A stretch of 7,572 nt of DNA from Allobaculum sp. (GCA_014803815.1 JAAVAY010000049.1:1-7572); one strand, 5' to 3'; numbered from the stretch's first letter, positions 1 to 6,249 are shown. The notes: generated from the sequence alone by a model not told the origin. Numbers and translations are program-made.

Positions 1-1
1 T

Positions 2-58
2 GTCGTTCTCCTACCCGACACTGGAGATCGCTACTTATCCACTCCTCTCTTTAGCTAA
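2..58 (+). CDS. Cysteine synthase / cystathionine beta-synthase family protein, C-terminal end only (partial)
   Basis: Frame 2 of the plus strand is open from the window edge to a TAA at 56-58 and encodes VVLLPDTGDRYLSTPLFS. The PD-x-G-x-RYLST-x-LF pattern is the well-known C-terminal signature of the PLP-dependent O-acetylserine sulfhydrylase (CysK/CysM) and bacterial cystathionine beta-synthase family, where it forms the last strand and helix start of the large domain. These cytoplasmic enzymes make cysteine from O-acetylserine and sulfide, or cystathionine from serine and homocysteine. Only 18 residues are visible, so the subtype cannot be decided and the PLP lysine lies outside the window. 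The stop lies 47 nt before the preferred gshA start, with no terminator between, which suggests co-transcription. The family call is fairly secure because the motif is so characteristic. Confidence 0.8.
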   Translation, partial: VVLLPDTGDRYLSTPLFS

Positions 59-91
59 TCTGGAAACTTGGCCAAAAGGAAATGGTTTTTC

Positions 92-97
92 AAGGAG
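92..97 (+). promoter_or_regulatory. Ribosome binding site that sets the gshA start
   Basis: AAGGAG lies 8 nt before the ATG at 106. The other in-frame ATG, at 82, has only an AAGGA ending one base upstream, which is too close to work. The start at 106 is therefore preferred, giving a protein beginning MLHSENPEV. Confidence 0.75.
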
Positions 98-105
98 AAA
101 ATCGT

Positions 106-1398
106 ATGCTTCATAGTGAAAATCCAGAAGTTCGGCGACTTTTGTTGAACGGCAACATTGGTTTAGAAAAAGAGAGTTTGCGCGTGAATGAAGAAGGCTT
201 TTTGGCCAAAACGCCGCATCCTTTTTCAAAAGAAGATCACATTACACGTGATTTTTGCGAAAACCAAGTTGAAATCAATACCCCCGTAGCCCATTCTCCT
301 CAAGAAGCTGTGGCCTTTTTGGATTTCTATTACAAAAAAATTCAAAAAAAGCTGGCTGAACAAGCTCCCTTGGAATATCTTTGGCCTTTTTCTAATCCTG
401 CCTTTATCCGCAAGGAAGAAGATATTCCCATCGCTCTTTTTTCAGGAGATCAAGCTTCAAAAGGGGAGTATCGGCAATATCTGTCCAATCGGTATGGACG
501 CTATAAAATGACTTTTTGTGGGATTCATTTCAATTATTCGTTTGGAGAAGATCTACTCCAAGCCGATTTTGCTTTAAGTGGAAAGGAAGACTACCAAGAG
601 TATAAAAACGAGTTTTATATCGACCTCGCCCAAGGAGCGGCTGAATATGGCTGGATTTTAACCGCTGTAACAGCGGCTAGCCCCTTGTTGGATTCTTCCT
701 TTATGGAAAAAGGTCGTTTTGGGGACGATGCCTTTCATGGAATGGCCTCTATGCGGGCTTCTGAACTTGGCTATTGGAATTCCTTTTCCCCTATTTTCGA
801 CTACACCAATCTCTCTACCTATATTGATAGCATTCAAGAATACGTTACCCAAGGATTGCTTGCTTTTCCTACCGAACTGTATTATCCAATTCGACTCAAG
901 CCACGGGGAAAAAACCTTCTTGAAACCTTGGGCCAGCAAGGAGTAGATCACATTGAGTTGCGCATGATCGATTTAAATCCCCTCGTTCCAGTTGGAATTG
1001 ATATTCGAGATGTCACCTTTGCGCAATTGTTATTGGTATGGTTGGCTTGTACGCCTCGGGAATCTTTGACGATTCAGGATCAAGTTCAAGCCGTACAAAA
1101 TTTTAAAAATGCGGCGCACTACGATTTGAAAACGGTAAACATTGTCAATCGCCTAGGAAAAGCGGTGCCGGTGGCCGATGCAGCTTTAGACGTATTGGAT
1201 CAGATGTTAGCCTTTTTTCAAGATTTCTCAGAGGAAATCATTCAAGTCTTAGCGTTTCAACGTGCAAAATTTGAAAACGCCGAAAATCGCTATGCTTGGC
1301 ACATTCGAGAACAGTACAAAGAGGGATTTGTAAAAAAGGGATTGGAACTGGCTAAAAAACGGCAACAAGAGGCTTTAGAGGAGGCAGAGGATGTGTGA
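106..1398 (+). CDS. gshA: Glutamate-cysteine ligase (gamma-glutamylcysteine synthetase), stand-alone
   Basis: This cytoplasmic enzyme joins L-glutamate to L-cysteine through the gamma-carboxyl using ATP, the first step of glutathione-type thiol synthesis. The 430-aa protein (start at 106) carries the family blocks in order: GLEKESLRV (19-27), FCENQVEINTP (50-60), a YGRYKMTFCGIHFNYSFG block (130-147), ASPLLDSSF (191-199), SMRASELGYWN (215-225), YYPIRLKPR (259-267) and HIELRMIDLNPLVPVGID (282-299). It resembles the ligase half of the bifunctional Gram-positive GshF/GshAB, but stops where GshF would continue into an ATP-grasp glutathione synthetase domain. The C-terminus is a charged helix (about 405-428). 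It lies between a cysteine synthase and a class II amidotransferase whose start overlaps its stop by 8 nt, so one polycistronic message is likely. No gshB is visible, so the end product may be gamma-glutamylcysteine itself. An in-frame ATG at 82 would add 8 residues. Confidence 0.93.
   Translation: MLHSENPEVRRLLLNGNIGLEKESLRVNEEGFLAKTPHPFSKEDHITRDFCENQVEINTPVAHSPQEAVAFLDFYYKKIQKKLAEQAPLEYLWPFSNPAFIRKEEDIPIALFSGDQASKGEYRQYLSNRYGRYKMTFCGIHFNYSFGEDLLQADFALSGKEDYQEYKNEFYIDLAQGAAEYGWILTAVTAASPLLDSSFMEKGRFGDDAFHGMASMRASELGYWNSFSPIFDYTNLSTYIDSIQEYVTQGLLAFPTELYYPIRLKPRGKNLLETLGQQGVDHIELRMIDLNPLVPVGIDIRDVTFAQLLLVWLACTPRESLTIQDQVQAVQNFKNAAHYDLKTVNIVNRLGKAVPVADAALDVLDQMLAFFQDFSEEIIQVLAFQRAKFENAENRYAWHIREQYKEGFVKKGLELAKKRQQEALEEAEDV
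1379..1384 (+). promoter_or_regulatory. Ribosome binding site of the amidotransferase, inside gshA
   Basis: A perfect AGGAGG sits 6 nt before the ATG at 1391, within the last codons of gshA. A strong site inside the upstream gene, combined with an ATGTGTGA start/stop overlap, argues for coupled translation of the two proteins. Confidence 0.75.
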
Positions 1399-2164
1399 GC
1401 TTTTCGGAATGTGCGCCGAAAAATCATTTGATTGCCAAAGCTTACTTCATACCTTTTTCTCACACAGTGATCAGCACCCCAATGGGTGGGGGCTTGCCAC
1501 CTTTCCAAGTGGAACTGTGTTGATTGAAAAGGAACCCATTCAAGCCTCTAAAAGTCCATATTTAAAAAAACGCTTGGAAGATAAATTGGAGGGAAAAGCC
1601 TTATTGGCTCATATTCGCTATGCCACCATTGGACACATCGAATATGAAAATTGTCATCCTTTTACCAAAAAGGACAATTTTGGTCAATCTTGGACTTTGA
1701 TTCACAATGGAACCATTTTTGACTACCTACCCTTACTTCCCTATCAATTACACCAACTAGGAGAAACGGACAGCGAGCGAATCCTGTTGTATTTCGTAGA
1801 CAAAATCAACCAGCTCCAAAAGAAGTTAGAAAGAAAGCTTGATCCCAAGGAGCGATGCGTTTTAATCGACACCTTAATTTCTCAAATGGCCCCTGGCAAT
1901 AAGCTCAATTTGATTTTGTATGATGGAAAACGCTTATATGCCCATACCAATGCCGCGCACTCCTTATACTTTAAGCAAGAAAACAATGCGGTGGTGTTAG
2001 CGACGGTTCCCCTCGATCAAGAATCTTGGCAGCCACTTCCTTTTACCTCTCTATGCGTCTTTCAAGATGGTCATCTCATCTATCAAGGCAAGCCACATGG
2101 AGCGGAATATGTTACCAATCCCTTAGACATGCAATATTTATTTACCGCCTATTCGGCTTTGTGA
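1391..2164 (+). CDS. Class II glutamine amidotransferase, YafJ/EgtC type
   Basis: This is a 257-aa N-terminal-nucleophile (Ntn) glutaminase-like protein. The catalytic cysteine would be Cys2, exposed after Met1 removal (start MCELFGMCAE). Other class II features are present: HPNGWG (29-34), HIRYAT with the substrate-binding Arg (74-79), CHPF (88-91), HNG of the oxyanion hole (105-107) and GETDSE (124-129). The order and spacing match E. coli YafJ, and the fold is shared with EgtC, which removes a gamma-glutamyl group in ergothioneine synthesis. There is no synthetase, PRTase or isomerase domain attached, so it is a hydrolase or an amidotransferase subunit of unknown partner. Its 8-nt overlap with gshA suggests, as inference, a substrate that is a gamma-glutamyl amide such as gamma-glutamylcysteine or a conjugate of it. 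The fold assignment is strong; the substrate is not known. A terminator follows 8 nt after the stop. Confidence 0.88.
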   Translation: MCELFGMCAEKSFDCQSLLHTFFSHSDQHPNGWGLATFPSGTVLIEKEPIQASKSPYLKKRLEDKLEGKALLAHIRYATIGHIEYENCHPFTKKDNFGQSWTLIHNGTIFDYLPLLPYQLHQLGETDSERILLYFVDKINQLQKKLERKLDPKERCVLIDTLISQMAPGNKLNLILYDGKRLYAHTNAAHSLYFKQENNAVVLATVPLDQESWQPLPFTSLCVFQDGHLIYQGKPHGAEYVTNPLDMQYLFTAYSAL

Positions 2165-2172
2165 TCACTTAG

Positions 2173-2227
2173 AGCTGTACTTTTTACGATTGTCTACCAA
2201 TCGAAGAGTACAGCTTTTTTTGTTTTT
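2173..2227 (+). terminator. Intrinsic terminator of the cysteine synthase-gshA-amidotransferase unit
   Basis: AGCTGTACT (2173-2181) pairs with AGTACAGCT (2207-2215), and the pairing extends by three more pairs. After a 2-nt bulge CGATTG (2187-2192) pairs with CAATCG (2198-2203) around a 5-nt loop. The stem is followed by T7GT5 (2215-2227). On the opposite strand the stem is not followed by a U run, so it works only on plus-strand transcripts. Confidence 0.9.
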
Positions 2228-2394
2228 GAGTAGCTACCCGCTTATAGGCCGAGTACTAGCTCGCCAGAAAAGAAGGAGAAAAGGTTAGCCAAGCTAAGAG
2301 AAACCTTAAAGAATGCCTCCTAAATACGAACTATCGTTATCCTTTGATCTCAAGACTGACCATGGAGAATCGTATAGGCAAGATAAGACCAAGG
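2228..2394. other. Non-coding spacer between convergent units
   Basis: These 167 bases lie between the two facing terminators and hold no credible gene. The only structure is a short imperfect hairpin around TTAGC-CAA-GCTAA (about 2285-2297). I see no convincing promoter, RNA gene or repeat. Confidence 0.6.
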
Positions 2395-2434
2395 CAAAAT
2401 AAAAGTCCTCGATCTTTTTTTCAGATCAAGGACT
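2395..2434 (-). terminator. Intrinsic terminator of the metN-metIQ unit
   Basis: Read on the minus strand, AGTCCTTGATCT (2434-2423) pairs with AGATCGAGGACT (2415-2404) through 12 bp including one G-U, around a 7-nt A-rich loop. TTTTATTTT follows (2404-2396). It starts 6 nt after the metIQ stop codon. The plus strand has no matching U run, so it is one-directional and faces the plus-strand terminator. Confidence 0.9.
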
Positions 2435-2440
2435 AGGGAA

Positions 2441-4114
2441 TTATTCAACTTTTCCAGCTGCTGTTTTTAGCTCATCAATTGAAGTGTATTTCTTGGAATA
2501 CAAGGTTAAAGGAGCGGAACTCGTATCGCCAATCGCTACGAGATCATAGCCTTGGGAAGCCACTTCAGAAGCGAGATACGCTTTGTGTTGGAAAGAATTG
2601 AGGTCGATTTCGCCATTGTTTAGGGCTTCGTTTGGAAGATTATACGCATCAAAGACTACTACATCGAGAAGAATGTTCTCGTTGGAATCATCCAATTGTT
2701 TTTGAACCGCTTTGAAGATTTCACCGGATCCGCAAGTACCGATTTTAACCATCGTGCTGCCATCGGCTTTGGCTTTGTATCCTTCAATTTCTTGGATAAA
2801 TGCCTCAGGATCCTCCACAGTAAAGATTTTATCGTATTCAAAGGCTGGGACACTTATTCCATTGTTCTTAGTAATTAAATATTCAGCCACTAATTGGGAC
2901 TGGTAAGCCTCTACGATTTTCTTGTAGGTTTCATTGTCTTTATCTTGCGTTCGAGCCACGATCACGTTGATAAATGGATTGTCGCTTCCAACTTCTTGAA
3001 CTTCTGTGATCAGACCATCTTTTTTGGGATCTAGACCGGCTGGAACCGCATAGGTTCCATTCACAGAGGCCGCTCCATAATCATCTAAACTTGAAACCAG
3101 GATGTTAGCGGCAGCAGGAATGATCTCAATATTATAGTTGTATTGCGTCACATCTTTTAGCTCAGGAGTATAGCCTGCCGTGTCATCGACTTCAATGAGC
3201 CCCGCTTCATCAAGAAGATTTAAGGCGCGGGATTGATTTGTCGCATCGCTTGGCACACCGATTTTAATTTTTTGAGTTTGGGCATTGGAATTTGAACCGC
3301 AACCTATGAATAAAAAGCTACTGAGAAGGACTAAACCAGCTAGACGGGTATACTTTTTGGAAACTTTAGCATTCTTGATTGTTTTGGAGCCTTTTTGGAA
3401 CAAAGAGTTGAATTGGAAAGCGGGTAAAAGTCTACGATTCACGGCCCATTTGGATAGAAGATTTCCAGTGAGTTGAATGGAACAGATTACCAAGAGTAAA
3501 ACGACAACGCAAACATTGACAATATCTTGATAGTGTAGGTTTTGTCCATAGTTGATCGCAAAACTTCCAATTCCACCAGCTCCAACCGCACCAGCGGAAG
3601 TCGTTAAACCGATTAAAGAAATCGCGGTGATCGTAATTGCGCGAATCAAAGCGGGAAGCGATTCGGGAAGCAGAACACGGAAGATTAAGCCAAGGCCTGA
3701 AGATCCCATCGCTCTTGCCGCTTCTAATTTTCCAGGACTCACTTCACTGAGTGCGCTTTCCGTTTGGCGGGCAAAGAAAGGGACACATCCTACGACAATC
3801 GGAACAATTGCGCCGCGCACTCCAATCGCTGTTCCTGTGATGAAGCGAGTAAAGGGAATAAGGAAGATGAGAAGAATGATGAATGGAATTGAACGGAAGA
3901 GGTTCGTGATACTTTCCAGCACACTGTGAATTACTTGGTTGGGATAAATTCCATCTTTCTTAGTAACTGTTAGCCCTATTCCAAAAGCCAAACCAATGAG
4001 CAAGGTTAAACTTCCCCCAATAATAAACATTTGGGCTGTGGCTTGTAGGCTTTCACAAAAGATGTCCCAATAGTTGTTTAAATTGGGAAAGTAGGTTGCG
4101 ATAAAATTAGACAT
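2441..4114 (-). CDS. Methionine ABC importer: MetI permease fused to a circularly permuted MetQ binding domain
   Basis: The 557-aa product combines the membrane channel and the substrate-binding protein of a MetNIQ-type importer. Residues 1-228 are MetI: five hydrophobic segments (about 26-50, 70-92, 97-115, 158-178, 197-217) and the EAA coupling loop EAARAMGSSGLG (131-142) that docks on MetN. A basic linker (229-257) leads to a sixth segment (258-271) ending in a lipobox-like LFIGC with Cys272. Residues 282-557 are NLPA/MetQ family, but in swapped order: 282-425 match the usual second half (SDATNQSRAL, VNGTYAVPAGLDPKKD, ending SVPAF), 426-454 are a new linker, and 455-557 match the usual first half (VKIGTCGSGEIFKAVQKQL, NLPNEALNNGEIDLNSFQH, LYSKKYTSIDELK). 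The ATG at 4114 has GGAGG at the right distance; an upstream in-frame ATG at 4147 lacks support. It overlaps metN by 8 nt (ATGTCTAA). The reading frame is open throughout, with no in-frame ATG between codons 136 and 455 that could start a separate MetQ. Specificity for methionine is inferred from the family. Confidence 0.9.
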   Translation of the reverse strand: MSNFIATYFPNLNNYWDIFCESLQATAQMFIIGGSLTLLIGLAFGIGLTVTKKDGIYPNQVIHSVLESITNLFRSIPFIILLIFLIPFTRFITGTAIGVRGAIVPIVVGCVPFFARQTESALSEVSPGKLEAARAMGSSGLGLIFRVLLPESLPALIRAITITAISLIGLTTSAGAVGAGGIGSFAINYGQNLHYQDIVNVCVVVLLLVICSIQLTGNLLSKWAVNRRLLPAFQFNSLFQKGSKTIKNAKVSKKYTRLAGLVLLSSFLFIGCGSNSNAQTQKIKIGVPSDATNQSRALNLLDEAGLIEVDDTAGYTPELKDVTQYNYNIEIIPAAANILVSSLDDYGAASVNGTYAVPAGLDPKKDGLITEVQEVGSDNPFINVIVARTQDKDNETYKKIVEAYQSQLVAEYLITKNNGISVPAFEYDKIFTVEDPEAFIQEIEGYKAKADGSTMVKIGTCGSGEIFKAVQKQLDDSNENILLDVVVFDAYNLPNEALNNGEIDLNSFQHKAYLASEVASQGYDLVAIGDTSSAPLTLYSKKYTSIDELKTAAGKVE

Positions 4115-5162
4115 ATTCGATAACCTCCGTCTCAACATGTTTATCATTTAGAAATTGTTTTAAAGCAGTGAGTTGGTTGGGATTGGCCTGGGTTTCAAAG
4201 AGTAGCGTTCCATAAGGTTGATTTCCAATGCGATTGATATCCGCTGCTAAAATATTTACTTCCACGCCAAGCGATTGAATCATCTGGAATAGTACAGGTT
4301 GGCTCAAAGAGCGTTCATCAAAATTCAAGCGGATGCGCACTCCTTTTGAAGAAGGCTCTGCGATGATATTTTTTGTTTCTTCATGAGAAGAACCATAGAC
4401 AAAGGTTCGTGTTAAGTCGTGTTTGGGATGAACAAACAAGTCATAGACTTTTCCGCATTCGATAACCGCCCCATTTCCCATGACAGCCGCTCGATCCGCG
4501 ATGCGCTTAATGACATCCATTTCATGTGTAATCAAGATAATGGTTAGTCCTAGGCGAGTATTGAGTTCCTTTAAAAGAGAAAGGACTGCCGTGGTTGCTT
4601 GGGGATCAAGAGCAGAGGTCGCTTCATCACAAAGTAAGATGTTGGGATCATTGGCTAAAGCTCTGGCGATGGCGGCTCGCTGTTTTTGACCTCCAGAGAG
4701 TTCGGCTGGATAGGCCTTTTTTTTGTCACTTAAGTGAACGAGATTTAATAATTCATCCACTCTTTCTTCAATCTCCTTACGGCTTTTTCCTTTCAGAGGA
4801 TAGGCGATGTTTTCGGCGACGGTACGGCGATCGAATAAATTAAAGTGTTGAAAAATCATTCCCGTTTTTTGGCGAAGACTTTGTAGATTTTTTTCTTTGA
4901 GTACCCCACACTTGTCGTTTTGTTTAAGAATTAAAGTTCCATTCTCCGCTACAACTTGGCCAAATCCGTCGATTTCAATGGAACCTTGATCGGGCTTTTC
5001 CAAGAAGTTTAAACAACGCACTAAAGTGGATTTCCCCGCTCCGCTTGTTCCCATAATTCCAAAGATTTCTCCTCGTTTAATGGAAAGCGTGACATCTTTA
5101 CAGGCTTGTACTTTTTTGTCCTTGCTTTCAAATGTCTTAAATAAGTGGTCAATTTTTATCAT
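4107..5162 (-). CDS. metN: Methionine ABC importer ATP-binding subunit MetN
   Basis: This 351-aa cytoplasmic ATPase powers the MetI channel. The sequence shows Walker A GTSGAGKST (38-46), Q-loop GMIFQHFNLF (Gln105), signature LSGGQKQR (155-162), Walker B ILLCDE (175-180), D-loop SALD (183-186) and H-loop His213 in ILITHEMD. The C-terminal part (about 275-351) is the NIL/ferredoxin-like regulatory domain of MetN, with the tell-tale NQPYGTLLFE (314-323). In characterised MetN this domain binds methionine and slows transport when the cell is replete. The start has AGGAG (5173-5169) 6 nt upstream. An oddity is about 16 extra residues between Walker A and the Q-loop (around 67-92) compared with E. 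coli MetN. It is translationally coupled to the downstream metI-metQ fusion gene by an 8-nt overlap. Confidence 0.95.
   Translation of the reverse strand: MIKIDHLFKTFESKDKKVQACKDVTLSIKRGEIFGIMGTSGAGKSTLVRCLNFLEKPDQGSIEIDGFGQVVAENGTLILKQNDKCGVLKEKNLQSLRQKTGMIFQHFNLFDRRTVAENIAYPLKGKSRKEIEERVDELLNLVHLSDKKKAYPAELSGGQKQRAAIARALANDPNILLCDEATSALDPQATTAVLSLLKELNTRLGLTIILITHEMDVIKRIADRAAVMGNGAVIECGKVYDLFVHPKHDLTRTFVYGSSHEETKNIIAEPSSKGVRIRLNFDERSLSQPVLFQMIQSLGVEVNILAADINRIGNQPYGTLLFETQANPNQLTALKQFLNDKHVETEVIEYV
4124..4128 (-). promoter_or_regulatory. Ribosome binding site that sets the metI-metQ start
   Basis: GGAGG on the minus strand, inside the end of metN, lies 9 nt before the ATG at 4114. This favours MSNFIATYF as the N-terminus over the ATG at 4147, which would add 11 residues (MINMLRRRLSN) that are not MetI-like. 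Confidence 0.7.
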
Positions 5163-5245
5163 TTGATTCTCCTATATCTTAGGTATTCACTGTTGAATGA
5201 GAGATGAAGCTAAAAGCAAGGATACATTCGAAAATGGGCGTAGGT

Positions 5246-5269
5246 ATTAAATGTTTTTAAGTATTTCAT
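5246..5269. promoter_or_regulatory. Weak inverted repeat upstream of metN, possible regulator site
   Basis: ATTAAAT and ATTTCAT form a dyad (6 of 7 positions paired) around a 10-nt AT-rich spacer, in the 166-bp gap between the LysR gene and metN. LysR regulators bind AT-rich interrupted dyads of this kind. I could not place a convincing -35/-10 pair beside it, and I see no T-box, S-box or SMK-type leader in the gap. AT-rich dyads arise easily by chance, hence the low confidence. Confidence 0.22.
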
Positions 5270-5328
5270 AACTTTAGGCCTTCTTATTTACAACCTGCTT
5301 AGGAAAGGAACAATAGGTCATAAAACCT

Positions 5329-6249
5329 TTAGGTTTCGCCAGTGAAGCAACGCTTTAATTGAGCAACGTATTCTAATCCAACATCCGAAAGCAATGCTCG
5401 TTTTGGCAAAATGTAACCAATTTCCATAGAAGCATCTTGGGGATCTGGGCATTCATACGGTATGGCGACATAGTCTGTTCCATTGAGTTCTTCACAAATT
5501 AATCCAGAGCATAGGGTAAAACCTTGGACCCCCCGCATAAGATTGAGCATGGTGGCTCGATCCGAGACCTTGATGGTCCTTGGAAATTCTTGTTCCACTA
5601 AAATTTCCTCGGCTAAATAGAGGGATCCTTCATCTCCTTGATCAAAACTCATACTGGGATAGTGTTTTAAATCCTCAAAACAGATGGATTCCTTTTGAGC
5701 CAATGGATGACCTCGATATAAATACACCGAGGCTTGACACTTGATTAGAGGATGAAATTCTAAGTTTCGTTCTTCAAAAAGCCTATAGAGAAACTTACGG
5801 TTGAAATTCGATAAAAATAAAATTCCTAATTCAGAATTCGAAGAGGCAGTGTCATTGATGACATCTAGAGTTCTCGTTTCTTTAATCCCAAAATCATAAT
5901 TATCCAATCCATATCCTTCGGTAAGCTGAACGAAAGCCTTCGTGGCAAAGGAATAATGTTGGCAGGAAACGTAAAACTTTTTTTTACGCTTTTTCGATAA
6001 GCCAAAGCGATCCTGAAGAAGTTCAAATTGCTGAACGACTTGTCTAGCGTATATCAAGAACTCTTTTCCTTCGTTTGTGGCTTGAATCCCATGAGAACTT
6101 CGAATAAAGATCTGTAGTCCAAGCTCTTCTTCCAAAGAGCGAATGGCACTGGTTAAAGCTGGCTGAGAAATAAATAGTTGTTCGCTGGCTTTGTTCATGC
6201 TCCCAGCTTTAAACACGGCTAGAGCATATAAAATTTGATTGAGTGTCAA
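5329..6249 (-). CDS. LysR-type transcriptional regulator
   Basis: This is a 306-aa DNA-binding regulator if translation starts at the TTG at 6249. Residues 1-60 are the winged helix-turn-helix typical of LysR proteins: MTLNQILYALAVFKAGSMNK, then ASEQLFISQPALTSAIRSLE and ELGLQIFIRSSHGIQATNEG. A linker helix (about 60-85) and a basic KKRKKK patch (86-91) lead into the two-lobed effector-binding domain (about 92-295). The TTG has AAAAGGAG 8 nt upstream and yields the standard LysR N-terminus. The alternative upstream TTG at 6282 would add 11 unrelated residues. The TTG overlaps the amidohydrolase stop as TTGA, so the two are translationally coupled. From its position between an amidohydrolase and a methionine importer it probably controls them in response to a sulfur metabolite; the effector is unknown. 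No convincing terminator separates it from metN. Confidence 0.9.
   Translation of the reverse strand: MTLNQILYALAVFKAGSMNKASEQLFISQPALTSAIRSLEEELGLQIFIRSSHGIQATNEGKEFLIYARQVVQQFELLQDRFGLSKKRKKKFYVSCQHYSFATKAFVQLTEGYGLDNYDFGIKETRTLDVINDTASSNSELGILFLSNFNRKFLYRLFEERNLEFHPLIKCQASVYLYRGHPLAQKESICFEDLKHYPSMSFDQGDEGSLYLAEEILVEQEFPRTIKVSDRATMLNLMRGVQGFTLCSGLICEELNGTDYVAIPYECPDPQDASMEIGYILPKRALLSDVGLEYVAQLKRCFTGET

Noticed and set aside
1..20. TGTCG...CGACA inverted repeat at the left edge
   Set aside because: It lies inside the coding end of the cysteine synthase gene, has a 10-nt loop and only 5 bp, and is best explained as chance.
3240..3420. A separate metQ gene with its own start inside the fusion
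   Set aside because: There is no in-frame ATG between codons 136 and 455. The one in-frame TTG before the signal segment (codon 238) has no ribosome binding site, so separate translation is unlikely.
3552..3929. Plus-strand open frame of 125 codons opposite the metI part
   Set aside because: It is fully antisense to strongly conserved MetI sequence, has no ribosome binding site, and its proline- and lysine-rich translation resembles no family.
2441..4114. A frameshift or sequencing error creating an artificial MetI-MetQ fusion
   Set aside because: The frame is open without a break, and both parts plus the linker read as normal protein. A frameshift could not reorder the MetQ segments; a misassembly could, but nothing at the junctions suggests one.
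5163..5328. A methionine-responsive leader (T-box, SAM riboswitch) before metN
   Set aside because: The T-box consensus (GGGTGGnACCGCG) is absent on the minus strand, and there is no terminator hairpin with a U run or SAM-riboswitch core in the 166 bases.
5323..5336. Hairpin AAACC-TTTA-GGTTT at the end of the LysR gene as a terminator
   Set aside because: The stem is only 5-6 bp and AT-rich, overlaps the last codons, and is not followed by a proper U tract.
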